Assembly: GCA_963971285.1 (NCBI GenBank)
Contig: OZ020259.1
Span: forward strand, 6,324,001-6,388,000
DNA length: 64,000 nucleotides
Source of the DNA: Astropecten irregularis
Lineage: Eukaryota; Echinodermata; Asteroidea; Paxillosida; Astropectinidae
Direction of reading: 5' to 3'
Below are positions 9,857-20,916 of this stretch, in pieces. The position numbers were made by a program, and so were the translations under genes. The notes under the pieces were generated by a model. That model was not told where the DNA came from, made no database searches, and was given only the letters and a program-made list of their open reading frames with translations. The stretch's first letter is position 1; each line of letters begins with the position of its first letter.

Positions 9857-11797
9857 TAGGTATCACAATGAATTTCTGAAAGTATTTAAATCTGATTTCT
9901 TTTGTATTTAGTCTTGAAGAGCATCTGAAAAGAAATATTTTGATATATCATATGTTAAATTTGGATGAATATTTTAGGAATTATGGTAATTTAACGGTCA
10001 CCGAAATGGGCCAAAAAATGGCCTAATTAGCATAAATGAATAATTAGCCATATTTATGATGTCATATCTTTGAAACCGAGGTGGTAATCACATTAATATT
10101 ACATAAATTAATAGTATCCATTACATAGTCATTGCCTATTTTTTTTCAGGTTCTTACAAATGAAGGTTTTTTTTTTACAATTTTTTTAATTTTATGAAAA
10201 TCCTATTTTTGACGCATGAAAAAATGGCCTTCCTGTTGGGCCGGGAGTTGCGAGCGTCTGTTTTTTATGGATTTTCAACCCCAGCTATTTAAAAAAGTAC
10301 ACATCCCAGGGACTTGAATTATGGCACAAGTGTAGTAGGTATGAAACATAATATATTCTGAAATTTGGGGATATTTTGCCATTTCATTTACAATTAAATG
10401 AGATTTTACAAATGGCTCTAAACAAATAAATTATAAAGGCTGCATGATGCATGATATGCATATCGCATGCATATCAAATATGCATACTTTCCATGCATTT
10501 TCAGACGTGGCTAGATTGCAATCCCAGTATCAGTAGCAGGTTCAGTTTTGATACACTGGTAGAAAGTATTTAATGTGAATCCTCTCTGTAAAATTGGAGC
10601 TTTATAATACATTCAATAAGTTGTAAACAGCTTTTAAAAATGACTCAAAACAATTAAATATGATGTGTATATTGCGCGATGCGATATGCGATCGCATACT
10701 GTATGCATGCATATGCATGCGATCGCACATGAATGGTTTTCTGTACGCGTAGGCCGTAGCGATGTACCTTCGATGTGTTTTCCCTGGATCTTTTCATCCC
10801 TACCCCGAGTCAAAGTCCTGTGATTTCACCTCCAAAACGATCCTTAACTTCCATCCTCGGACCGATTGAGAATCGGAAATTCCGATCATTACAAGATTTT
10901 GTCGCATTTTGTGTAAAAACCCCCAACAAAATCACCCGGAAATGGGCACCGATACGATCGTTCGTGTTGTTGTCACGTTGTTGCATGCATGCATGCACTA
11001 AATGCACGTGCACTGAATGGCGCCGGATACCAGTGCCATAGCTGATGCGTTGGCGCTCACACTGATCGTCGTCGCAACGACTGTTATCTGAACAACCACG
11101 CAAGCGTCCCCACAATCGGGTGTAAAGTACCGCGTGCTGAAATTTAGCTATTCAGTACACAGTCGTCGGCACGCACGTGCGCACACACTGGTGCACGTCT
11201 TAATGCATTTAAATGTGACCAGGCGGGTAATCTCTCCCTGTTTGGGGGCTTTGCGCATGTGCGCTATCTTGTGGTTGGATTTGGCAATGGTCTTATCGAA
11301 TTCGCTAGAAAATTCCCTTTCTTTTGATACGAAATTGATGTCAAAATTACGTTCTTTTTTAGGAGAAAAATGAGGATGAAATCTTCAATTTTATTTTTCA
11401 CAACTATTATATGGCCTACCCCCATCAAGTTTTATATCAAAATGAAGCGGAAAACGTCCTCTTGCTGACCGTGCGATTTTCAAAACAAATGGAGTTATGG
11501 CGACCGAGCGCCGTGCGCGAGAAGTAGCGGTACGGTTCGGTGGTCAAAAACAGAAACGTTCAAACATTGTGAATGGGTGAAAATACAGCGGTGATTGTGG
11601 GAACATAGTATAATATGTAAGTGTCGGATTTTAATCAAACTTATATGAGAAGAAAGTAGACATACAGAGCTTTCAAATGATACATAATTTTCCACGGAAA
11701 GAATTTTTTTTAATATGAAAATCGTCGATCAAAAAGTTGCATTTTGCGTGGTCAAACTGTGTGCGTCACAGTGCACGGCGCTCTACTGTGATACCTA
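9857..11797. mobile_element. Candidate 1.9-kb non-autonomous DNA element
   Basis: TAGGTATCACA at 9857-9867 is matched by its inverse TGTGATACCTA at 11787-11797. Both sides are flanked by GTATCAC (9850-9856, 11798-11804). The same word also occurs inside the terminus, so the apparent 7-bp duplication is not decisive. The interior has ATGCATATCGCATGC-type self-complementary blocks at 10442-10484 and 10673-10731, and no recognisable transposase. Confidence 0.5.
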
Positions 11798-12018
11798 GTA
11801 TCACGCTAATTCTGAGATGCAACTCCTTCCTCTTATGCTCAAATTTGGATAAATACAAGTTATAAACTGCCGCAAACTGCTCATCAGCCAAAATAATGAC
11901 CTGAAATGTATAAAATGCTTGGTGCTAGGAGGGCCTGACGCATTTCGGTCCTAGCAGCAGCCGATTTCACGAAACATTGCGTAACTTACGAATACAAATC
12001 GCGCGTAAGTTTTGTGAA

Positions 12019-13089
12019 CCAGGGCTGGATTTCACAAAGAACTACTTAAGATTAATCTTAAGATGAGTTGTTCAGTATCACCATAGTGATTTGTATTGTG
12101 ACTAAGGCTGAGTCATCTCGGGATTTTTTTGTTCCGGAACCCGACCAAGTTTTTTCGGTCGGGATCCGGTGTTCCAATAAATTAATTCACGAAAAAAATG
12201 ACGTACTTTGGTGACCCCCAAAATAAAGAAAACCATAAACAATTCCGACATCGAACACGTGCAAAAAACACGGTTGGAGTAGGCCTATTACGCTTGTAAT
12301 TTATTTGCGAGATCCCTGTAAAATATTCCTTCCGAAATTCCGAAGTATCAAAAACCGCGTTTTCCTGAGCAGCTTAATCTTACTTGAATTTCAATCAGTA
12401 ATTTTTGTCCTATTGAGTATTGGCCGAGTAGAAACATCGTGAAATCCTTCCGAAATCAACGGTCGCACTGTGAGTATTTCTTCCATGGTAAGACGTAAAC
12501 AATCATCTCGCACGCCATGCCTTTGCATTTCCCATGCATGATACTGGTACTCCGCGTAAAGTGCACCAGCGCAGCGAAAGTCTCAACCACGTGCGTCGGC
12601 AGGAAGCTTTCCGTACATGTACACACGATGTACATCAACATGTGTACAGTACACAACGTGCGTACGATGTGTGTATATGTGGCATGCACGGTGAAGTAGC
12701 GCTCGGACGGACCGTGGACCACGATCGGGGGTCGGCAGCGGTGCATTAAAATGCGGTGGTGGTGGTGGTAGGCCTACACGTATGATCCGATTGACAGGAC
12801 TTTTGACATCGCTAGTTTTTCGCTACAGAAACTTTAACTTTACGATTGGTAAGATTGAATAAAAGAAACGTGATTTTTATTCAGATTTGAAGAAGAAAGT
12901 TAAGAAAAAGTATTTCTTATGTGTTTTATTGTTTCATCGGAACACCGGAACGAAAAATCGGAAACGGAATCCGATCGCATCCGACAAACGATCCGACTCA
13001 TCCTTAATTGTGACATCACATGTTGCTTAGCAATTAAGATGAATTCACACTTAAGATCAATCTTTGTGCTTCGTGAAATCGACCCCTGG
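12019..13089. mobile_element. D-family MITE (layer 3), split
   Basis: Starts CAGGGCTGGATTTCACAAAG and ends GTGAAATCGACCCCTG. Inner arms are TTAAGATTAATCTTAAGATG and AATTAAGATGAATTCACACT. The uninterrupted copy at 15389-15541 reads ATTGTGACATCAC across the site where the hAT element entered. Confidence 0.82.
12103..13006. mobile_element. hAT-type non-autonomous element (layer 4)
   Basis: A 904-bp insert starts TAAGGCTGAGTC and ends GACTCATCCTTA (11 of 12 positions inverted). It is flanked by 8-bp duplications ATTGTGAC at 12095-12102 and 13007-13014, and the empty site is visible at 15389-15541. The interior shares blocks in reverse orientation with the 1065-bp element at 26902-27966 (for example GAAATTCAAGTAAGAT), so both are one family. 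No transposase frame was seen. Confidence 0.9.
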
Positions 13090-13179
13090 CATAACTTGTG
13101 TAACCGAGGCACGAAAATGTTGCGTACGCAACATTTGAAGTTTCGTGAAATTGGCTGCAGGATCTTTTTCAAAGGCTAA

Positions 13180-14205
13180 AAAAAAAATTGGATGTTCTCT
13201 TTATAAATGCGCCATTAAACCCAACACAATGTCATGACCGCTGCCAATTCACCCGATCTCCAGTCCAATTCCAGTTCTTTTGTCCTTTCCTGCCGAACAC
13301 AATTTTTCTCCCCCGCCTCTCTCTCCCCATCCGACCTCCTTTCATTCTCCCCTCGCTATGACAACGGTGGCATTTATTCCCGACGGTGGCGGTTACTCAA
13401 CCGACTGATCATGATCCAACGTGACAGGCAATATTGAGTCTGTCTGTCCCCCTAGCTATACTGTATATCGGCAAGATACCTAGGTCCCATTGTGTTCCCC
13501 TTTAGCGATTAGGTTATTGTATCCAAATTCCCCGATCGACACGACAGCATTTTCCATTTTTTTTCCATCCATGTTCTTTTCTCGAGGTGTGCTCGAGCGC
13601 AAAAGCACCCGTGACCCGGCAACCTCCCAAAGTGGTGGGAACCGAATCATATTGGGCACAATGGAATTGACAGGCCCAACTCGTGCCTGCATTTGATGGA
13701 AATTTACAGCGGAAACTGCAAAGGAGCAATGTATTTATCTGTAATTCTATCTATATATGATTTAACGTTCACACATCAATTTTGACGTCAAACACGGTCG
13801 GGTCGGGTCACAAGGGCATGAATTCAAACATTAGTCATGTATCTGGGATTGGCAGCAAATATATGTGACACAGTCCTGTTCCAGTACCGGAAACTCAGCA
13901 ATTACTTTAGTGAAGAGATGGCCAACAAACTTTGAAACTGAGACCGACATATTTTTATAGGCAGACATACCCGTTATGTGTAAAACCAAGGATTATCAGA
14001 CTAACTTATCGGCACCCGTAAGTGTACGTTTGTAGTCCTAAATGCACATTAATTCACTGAAATCCTTTCACAAGCGGGGCTTCTAAAAATAAACTTTATG
14101 GGTTGCCATACCCTATAAGATGCATTATTCATCGTTAGACAAGTTGCTTTTTCCCAGAAAAAGTATTCACTCCATGAGTCCAATCATTTAGTTTTCAGTA
14201 TCAAT
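13180..14205. other. Repeat-poor stretch, possible regulatory sequence
   Basis: No repeat family was recognised. The stretch has CCAATT, GCCATTAAAC and GTGACAGGCAATATT-like words and normal complexity. It could be non-coding regulatory sequence; conservation was not tested. Confidence 0.3.
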
Positions 14206-14209
14206 GACC

Positions 14210-14727
14210 ATAACTCATAATGCATTTCCTAACTTACAGTTCAGTGTATAACCATAATCTCATAATCATAACTCATAAAGTTACTAAGTTCCATTTTGCT
14301 CAAAACAATAACTGTAAGTCTTATCCATAACTTAATACCATGACTAAAAATCACAACCAAAACCCAATACCATAACTGTATCTCATAACCATAACTAAAA
14401 ATCATATCTCATTATAACCATGACTACATATTAACCATAACCATTTATAACCACGACCATTTATAACCATAACCATTTATGGTTGTAACCATACCCATAA
14501 CCAAAACCATAACCATAACCATTTATAACCATAACCATTTACATAACCATAACCATTTATAACCATGACCATTTATAACCATGACCATTTATAACCATGA
14601 CCATTTATAACCATGACCATTTATAACCATGACCATTTATAACCATTATAACCATAATCATAACCATAATCATAACCATAACCATAACCATAACCATAAC
14701 CATAACTCATAACCATAACCAGTGATG
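14210..14727. repeat. AACCAT (TTATGG) hexamer satellite
   Basis: Imperfect array of AACCAT and AACCATTTAT units, purest at 14440-14720. On the minus strand it reads TTATGG repeats and begins just downstream of the splice donor of the 14735-14882 exon. It is not a telomere repeat (TTAGGG). A Gly/Tyr-rich open frame across it is only the translation of the repeat. Confidence 0.92.
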
Positions 14728-14734
14728 ATCTTAC

Positions 14735-14882
14735 CTGCAACTTTGACAGCTGGTTTGTCTGTTCCTGATCCCATCTCTCCCACTGTTTCTGTGTTATCTT
14801 CATCATCTGGTGTGGCTCCACCTTCTACATTTGTGGGTTCCTCTCCGCTGCCATCAATGTACATCACATCTTCCTCACCCGC
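14735..14882 (-). CDS. Acidic ectodomain exon, proteoglycan-like
   Basis: This is the best coding evidence in the window. On the minus strand a long pyrimidine tract ends TTTTTGCTTGTTCAG, followed by 148 nt and then GCAG|GTAAGATC. Only one frame is open; the other two stop within the first 10 codons. The exon starts in phase 0 and ends in phase 1. The 49-residue peptide starts AGEEDVMYIDGSGEEP, continues with an acidic DDED block, and has a second site EMGSGTDKP. Two Ser-Gly pairs in acidic context are the usual glycosaminoglycan attachment signal, as in syndecan ectodomains and other proteoglycan cores. No Cys or membrane segment is present. It would follow the signal-peptide exon at 61705-61770 in phase. 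Syndecan is possible but unproven, since the diagnostic transmembrane/cytoplasmic exon was not found. Confidence 0.62.
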
Positions 14883-15057
14883 CTGAACAAGCAAAAACAA
14901 GAACACAAAAACAATATATTATAACTACATGTAACTGAATTCTAGGAGAATCTTCTCTGATATGTACCTTTGCATTGTGTTTTAACAGTCATACATGTAC
15001 ATTTGTACATAATTTGAATTTACTCCACAGTACTTAACTATAAAGGAACGCTTAAAC

Positions 15058-15265
15058 CTAACCCACACATGCATACCACACTTTATTGCACACGGTTTGT
15101 TCTGTGGTACATATAGATGTGGTATCCTGAATACCACAATACACCCACAGAGTAGCTTGTGTGGTAATGCATGCTTTATGATCCAGTCCCCTGTGGAGAC
15201 TGTGGTAAATTGTGGCAAGCAACTTTTGTCTTATGAGGTAGGTGCAGAGGTTAAGTGTTAATAGT
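15058..15265. repeat. X-family repeat, copy 1
   Basis: ACCACACTTTATTGCACAC, TGTGGTATCCTGAATACC, TTGTGTGGTAATGCATG and CCCCTGTGGAGACTGTGG recur in the copies at 15354-15640 and 56068-56280. It has many TGTGGT/ACCACA inverted words. No mobile family was assigned. Confidence 0.7.
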
Positions 15266-15284
15266 CGTAGTATAAACTTCTACA

Positions 15285-15353
15285 GTGGAACGCCACTATA
15301 ATGAACATGCTGGGATCCACATAAATTGTCCGTTATAGTGGTCGTTCGTTACC
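15285..15353. repeat. pogo-like MITE (C family) left-end fragment
   Basis: TACAGTGGAACGCCACTATA followed by ATGAACATGCTGGGATCCAC and TTATAGTGGTCGTTCG match the C element. The right half is missing and joins directly to an X repeat. Confidence 0.7.
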
Positions 15354-15640
15354 TAGAGTGATTTGTGTGGTAATGCATGGTTTATGACCAAGGGCTGGAT
15401 GTCCCGAAAACTTAAAGATGAATCTTAAGATGAGTTGTCAATATCACCATAGTGAGTTGCATTGTGACATCACACTTTGCTTAGCAATTAAAGATTGATT
15501 CATGATTTAAGATTGATCTTAGTGCTTGGCGAAATCATCCACAGTTCCCCTTAATGGCGACTAAGGTAACCTGTGGTAAGCAGCACTTGTCTTATGTGGT
15601 ACATGTGGCTGGTGTAGAGGGTAAGGGTTAATACAAGTAA
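15354..15640. repeat. X-family repeat, copy 2, split by D
   Basis: GATTTGTGTGGTAATGCATG lies left and GTGGTAAGCAGCACTTGTC lies right of the D insertion at 15389-15541. Copies at 15058 and 56068 show the two sides are contiguous in X. Confidence 0.65.
15389..15541. mobile_element. D-family MITE, intact copy
   Basis: Carries GGGCTGGATGTCC, GAATCTTAAGATGAGTTG, CACCATAGTGAG, ATTGTGACATCACAC and TTTAAGATTGATCTTAGTGC. It supplies the empty site for the hAT insertion at 12103-13006. Confidence 0.8.
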
Positions 15641-16698
15641 ACTTCTATTTTTCATTTCAGTAAAAAGGTAACAAAAAAGATGATTTTTGGACAAGTTTAT
15701 TCTTGATTTTATGATTGATGTATATCATGCACATGTACATGTAGCTCAGTCGAATATTTTTTTTGGGGGAAAATATTTTTGTGTGCAGACTTTCAACTTG
15801 ATGCCCTTTGCCCTTTGAAACTCCTTGGCATTCCTGGTGCAAACTTTGAGGATGCTTTCTGTACTTTCTTGTGGCCATCATCTTGTGTGGTATAGGGATC
15901 AGCACAGAGGGTGTACACAGCCTGGGGCCTTGACTTACTGACATGACATTGACAGTCACCAGGCAGGATAAACAAGTTTGGCATGTACAATGGTCCCAAA
16001 TATGAAATAGACTGGTATCTGCCCTATTTTATATGCTTACTTGTGAGATAAACAAGCAAGTAACATGGTCCCTAATATGAAATAGACTGGTACATGTACA
16101 TGTCTGTCTCATGCTACAGTATATGCTAGTTACTGGCAGGACAAACAAACAAATAAAATGGTGGCAATAATCAATAGAAACTCAAGTCAAAGACCAACTC
16201 CACCATTTCTATTGCTAAGTATGTGACTAATAAAAAAAAAATGTTTAAGATACATACATGTAGATGTATGTGTAACTCGTGAAATATTTCAATATAATTT
16301 GTACATGTATACTGTATGGCTTATTTTCAGTAAAAGTTTAGTACATACACCTGCTGTACATGTATGTGTGCCCCCTACACGTGCTTTATGTACATGTAAA
16401 TAAGGACTATTTGGTTGTAAGAATAAATACTTTACTTTCGCAGTACATGTACATGAGAATCCTTTCATTCTTTTATTTTTTGAATACTTTTCACGTGCAA
16501 CTTAATGCCTGTACATGTATTCTGCTTGTCACTCCGAATTTGGTACACACATGATGTAGGCCTACCTGTATGTATCCATTAGTAGTATGCCCTGCTTGAA
16601 TAATCCGAGAATAATCTCTGAGATCTGTTTGCATTATAACGTTATCAATATCTGATCAGGACTGTACCAATAAATAATTGAAACTTTATCAACTGACT
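15641..16698. other. ACATGT-rich stretch; one coding-like minus frame
   Basis: Between 15793 and 15999 a minus-strand frame is open with an ordinary-looking peptide (for example AVYTLCADPYTTQDDGHKK). I found no convincing splice sites and recognise no family, so it may be a gene relic or chance. The rest is AT-rich with many TACATGTA words. Confidence 0.25.
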
Positions 16699-16699
16699 A

Positions 16700-17210
16700 A
16701 GGGGCCGTCCATAAAGTACGTACGCACGAAATGCCGCCTTTTTTTACCCCCCCTCCCCCTCTGTACGCAAGGCGTACGTACGCATTGGTCCCCCCCCCCC
16801 CCCCCCCCGTACGCATACGCATTCCACATCAGGTTTTTCACTTCTCGTGGTCCCTTGCTTTAGCATCATTAATATATGTCACAATAATCCGGGCCGGTAC
16901 CGTTATTGGGACGTCACTTTCAAATTTTGAAATGAATGACTTAAGTGAAACAGGCTTTTATACATTTACAGATGTATTTTACTATTTTGTATTATGTTGA
17001 ATAAGAAAAAAGGGAAAAAAACAAGTCAATCCTGGTGCCTTTTCTAGTTTTTTTCCCATCTCTTTTCGCGCGAAATGATTATGCAAATTTGTCGTTTGCA
17101 TACGGTACGCATTGGCCTGAACCCCCCCTCCCCCCTGTACGCATGGCGTACGCATCGGTAACAACCCCCCCTCCCCCCCTCCGTGCGTACGTACTTTATG
17201 GACGGCCCCT
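16700..17210. mobile_element. Harbinger-like MITE with 29-bp perfect TIRs
   Basis: Left end GGGGCCGTCCATAAAGTACG and right end, its exact inverse, extend to 29 matching bases (16700-16728, 17182-17210). TAA flanks both sides (CTAA|GGGG, CCCC|TAA), like the 3-bp TWA target of PIF/Harbinger elements. The interior has long C tracts (16745-16808, 17120-17180) beside GTACGCA words. It has no transposase. Confidence 0.88.
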
Positions 17211-17462
17211 AATGATGACTGTAATGGCTTATTATCACTATACAGAATACCGTATTAAAAGGAAACTGTAACAAAAGCAAAAATATTAGGTCTGTTGGAA
17301 ACCAGAGTTTGCATTAGCACTGAATATCAAAGGATATACAGGGATGTGAGTGGCCGGCCACAAACAAATCTGAAAGCACCAAGAAAAAAAGGTGAAATTT
17401 AGAGGTTCCTATACTTTTGTACAGAGCAGGTGTACAAAAAAACCCTGAAATTCTGAGTCTAT

Positions 17463-17820
17463 AAAGGTAATTTCATACTTTGCTTTTTGTCAAAAAAATG
17501 CAGATTCATGGGCAAAAATATCAAGGAAGATACAGTAACAGTCATCTGTGAAATTGTCAGTCCCATACTGTGCCCACTTTTTGAGAAAACAGTGAAAAAC
17601 GGCCACGGTTTACTTTTCTTTCTACAGTAGTCAGTATTTTTATCGTCCTAAGATATGTTTTTGGTCATTGGTTTTACACTTTTCTGGATAATACAGCATT
17701 TCAGGCGGACAAATGTTTAATATAACGGTATGTTTCTACCGTCACCATCTTTATACCCTGTCAGTTGGAGATCTGTGGAGATTTCTGTTTCGGTATGCTA
17801 CCCAAGTATGATAGTACCTC
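17463..17820 (-). mobile_element. AAAGGT-superfamily MITE, m1+2A type (reversed)
   Basis: Starts AAAGGTAATTTCATACTTTG and ends CAAGTATGATAGTACCTC, flanked by TA. The central palindrome is decayed, with TTTTTATCGTCCTAAGATAT in its place. Confidence 0.83.
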
Positions 17821-17824
17821 TAAA

Positions 17825-18789
17825 TAAAGTGCAGAGCTAAATTGAATACATCCCTCTTTTTTGTAGAATTTCAAGTCAAAGATAAAAGTCAAGGTGCGTG
17901 GACATGTTATCCCACGTACATGATACGCGTACACGATACAGACTCCCTCATACTCATGCATACTGGACACCACTACAAACACGCATGCTGCGTCGTGTCG
18001 CCTCAAACCAAGTGTAAAACGACCGCCCCATCATCGTGTTTAAACAATTAGCGAGCAATAGGTGCGTGCCTTTGCATGAATTGATCGATGCAGCGAGCAA
18101 TGGGCAAGTTAAGAGTGGATTCTTTTCATGCCGGCACTTCCCAAGGTACACGCACTTGTCCACGGCCAAAAGATTTCTCTTTCTCCAAAATTCCTGCGGG
18201 TTCTACACTGTGCATTTGTGACAGAGATCCCAGCACAAGTAGTTTGACCTTATCCTGTAAAAACACACCCTTTCTAATACTTTTTCGTCGTCTTTCTTTC
18301 GTTCCTTCATTCTTTCTCTTTTTTTTTTCCCCCGCTTCACTTTCAGTTGAGAAATTCTCAAGAGCCATGTCTCGGCACGGAAACCTTCAGCATACAATTC
18401 TCTATTTTCTCCAGGTTTCGTTCTTCTCCCTTCTATACTGTATAAGTTGCCGTATCGGGGAATTATTCCGTGTGTTCGCCGTTTGATTCAGGTATTCAAT
18501 TACCCTGGGCCTGCGGGGCATATCGGATTATCGCGCTGGCTGGACGAACAAAGTCGACAAAAACAGGATTTTTTTCCTTCGTTTTTTTTTTTCTTTTATC
18601 ATTTCCTGCGCACCTGGGGAAAATTTGATACCGGTTTCTACAGTTGCATTTGAGAGGTTTTGTTTTTTTTTCTTCTTTTTATTTTTTTTACCCTCCTTTT
18701 CCTTTTTTTTTTGTGTGCGTTGGTTTCAGGTTGTCTTATTACACTTTTGCAGGCCCTTGGATCGAAAAATAAGCCGAGCAATGAATATT
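17825..18789. other. Repeat-poor stretch with polypyrimidine tracts
   Basis: Long T/C tracts at 18285-18335, 18570-18600 and 18660-18715 create several acceptor-like plus-strand sites (TTTTCTCCAG at 18407-18416 and GTTGGTTTCAG at 18719-18729). I found no convincing exon after them. Confidence 0.35.
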
Positions 18790-18866
18790 AAAGAAACATC
18801 AATGCACATGTATGTAAAATTCATTTTACGCATCAAATAAGGTCACAAATGTGGAATTGCATATTT
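18790..18866 (+). repeat. About 75-bp direct repeat, left copy
   Basis: GAAACATCAATGCACATGTA through AATGTGGAATTGC recurs at 19242-19318 (GAAATATCAATGCACGTGTA ... AATGTGGAATTTC). The two copies bracket the old AAAGGT element between them. Confidence 0.82.
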
Positions 18867-18893
18867 TATTGATTTTTTTTTCCCAGTCCGCTT

Positions 18894-19243
18894 AAAGGTA
18901 CATACATGTACAGTATCATACTTAATAGAACAGAAGTCTGTTCATAATTTGATATGTCATGGAATAAAAACATATATCTGTGAAATTTCTATCTCAATTG
19001 ATCATCGAAAACAGTAGAAAACAGCGAAAAACTGTTGCAATTGTTACGGTAAGGTAATTGCAAATGTTAGGTATTTTGATTTACGGTACTCATTTCTAAA
19101 TAAATACAGCACTTCGGGCAGAAAAAAATGAGCAGAATCTATCTACCATCACCATCTTTATACTCTGTAATTTTTAGTATTAATTAAATCGTGAATTCAC
19201 CTGTTTCGGTATGCTACATATGTACCAAACTAAAGTATGATAG
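18894..19243 (-). mobile_element. Old diverged AAAGGT-superfamily MITE
   Basis: Keeps the frame of the family: AAAGGTACATAC at the start, ATATCTGTGAAATTTC, AAATACAGCACTTCGGGCAG, CTACCATCACCATCTTTATA and AAAGTATGATAG at the end. It is much more diverged than the other copies. Confidence 0.7.
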
Positions 19244-19319
19244 AAATATCAATGCACGTGTATGTAAAATTCATTTTATGCATCAAATACAGTCCAAAAA
19301 TGTGGAATTTCTTCGTATT

Positions 19320-20213
19320 AACTCTTTTTCCAGTTTCAAAATAAATACAATTGCACAGTATGCAAGAACAATTAACTCTTATCTGGTAAGAAAATGCACA
19401 CATTTCCCTGAAATTACTGAGTCATTTCATTTCATGTACACAGCTCAGTACCCTCTGACACACAGAAAAAATTGTACCACAACAATGCACTTTAACATGT
19501 TTGCAACCAGTTACAAGCAACAGATGGGAACAATGCATTGATATTTTTGGTTATACACTTTGGACTATGACTGTGACTAATGCTATGAATATTGTATGGC
19601 CTTTGGACTATCAACTGATCAAGTTCAGTGTGTACACGTACAGTATATTGTACATGTACATAATGTATGCATTATGCACATATAATATGATACTGTGTAT
19701 ATTGCTGAGATCATTAAAGCAGGTGATTCGATGATGGTAAAACAGGTGCATTGGTGTGTATAAAGATAAGGGGGTCCATTCTGAAGCCGCTAAGCATAGG
19801 AATATTTGCTTAGCGCAATAAAGATACACGTAAGCTCGGTACACGTATGCACAGGTTACCAGCCAAACGTCGCATGTACACACATGCAGTGTACACACCC
19901 AAGTACATGTGATGTGACTAGTACTCAATTTACTTATCATGAGAACGGAAGCTGGCTTAGTATTTTTTCCCTGCTAAGCAGTCAGATCCTAATCTGGCCA
20001 CCTGGCCAGCTGGAGCGATAAAACCTAATTAGGGCGGTTAGATTAGGGGATTTTGTCTTTGTCATAAAAAAAAAAACCACACACAAAAAGTACACTAATC
20101 ATTTCCTTTCCCTTCTAACATATGGTTTTCAACACCGACAAATTAAATCTCACTAATTCTCCCTGAAACTGTGGTTAAATTGGTTTCATATGATGGTCAA
20201 GTGGTATTACAGA
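19320..20213. other. Stretch without recognisable gene
   Basis: Contains CGCTAAGCATAGG/TTGCTTAGCG inverted words near 19785-19817, similar to the N-family inner arms, plus ACATGTAC tracts. Nothing coding was identified. Confidence 0.35.
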
Positions 20214-20334
20214 TACAGCCGCTATAATGAACATCGCTATACCGAAACATCATCCTTGGCTCCCAATTTTTGATGTGCAATGTATAGGCATGCATACTGG
20301 CATGCTTATACATGTAATAGTGGCTTTCCACTGT
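20214..20334. mobile_element. pogo-like MITE (C family), internally deleted
   Basis: TACAG is followed directly by CCGCTATAATGAACATCG, so 7 bases of the end are deleted. The right end is TAGTGGCTTTCCACTGTA. The right end abuts the next element at 20335 with no gap. Confidence 0.75.
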
Positions 20335-20492
20335 ATAGCGCTCCGCACTTACGCTAAAAATAGCACCAGATCTCAGACAAACATTGCAACCATGCACGTG
20401 TGTGGATGTGCGCGTCCATGTACACTACGCGTGTGAGACAATGTTTGTCTGACAGCCAGGGATTTTGTGATGTCACTAGTGTGGAGCGCTAT
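20335..20492. mobile_element. Q-family MITE, copy 1
   Basis: Ends ATAGCGCTCCGCACT and AGTGTGGAGCGCTAT are inverted. Inner arms are CTCAGACAAACATTGCA and CAATGTTTGTCTGACAG. It matches 46394-46566. Confidence 0.82.
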
Positions 20493-20499
20493 TGGCATG

Positions 20500-20916
20500 G
20501 AGGGATATTATTCCTCCATGGTGAAGAGGTCATGCAGTCACGTGATCAGGACGCCATTTTGGACGGCAACACTGTACACATGTATAATGCACGTACGTAC
20601 AGTATATGTAACCCACATGCGTTCGCGTAGCTTGCAAATCAACCGGACGCAGAAGTGCGTGCATATGATGCTGTCTGGTACCACACGTACATGTACGCGT
20701 GCCGTCCACTGAAATGGCTGATGCTGCCAAGTGACCTCACGTGCACGCTCTCTATTGGTAAGGGAATGCTGCTAATTACATGGGAGTGTAGCCAGGTTTT
20801 GCAATTATTGCAGGCAGTGGACAATGGAGGGGGCAGTTTGTGAAATGTATGATGGGAGACGACGAAGAGAATTTGAAAATGGCAATCGGCTCACTGACAC
20901 CCGATCATAGGGTTTT
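20500..20916. other. Stretch without recognised gene
   Basis: Contains CGTACG and CACGTG words and GTGACCTCACGTGCACG. Nothing else was recognised. Confidence 0.3.

Larger units (their letters stand above)
11958..13157. mobile_element. F-family MITE (layer 2), split
   Basis: Ends are CAGCCGATTTCACGAAAC and the inverse of GTTTCGTGAAATTGGCTG-like sequence. Inside are CATTGCGTAACTTACG and AATGTTGCGTACGCAACATT. An unsplit copy at 35559-35697 gives the order of its parts. D is inserted between GTGAAC and CATAACTTG. Confidence 0.8.
11856..13176 (+). mobile_element. G element split by a three-deep insertion
   Basis: The left part 11856-11957 (AAACTGCTCATCAGCC ... GTCCTAGCAG) and right part 13158-13176 (CAGGATCTTTTTCAAAGGC) rejoin to the normal G sequence seen at 29145-29268. 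A CAG or GCAG duplication flanks the inserted F element. Confidence 0.8.

Noticed and set aside
14210-14727. Interstitial telomere repeat
   Set aside because: The unit is TTATGG/AACCAT, not TTAGGG.
14621-14730. Gly/Tyr-rich minus-strand peptide
   Set aside because: It is only the translation of the TTATGG satellite.
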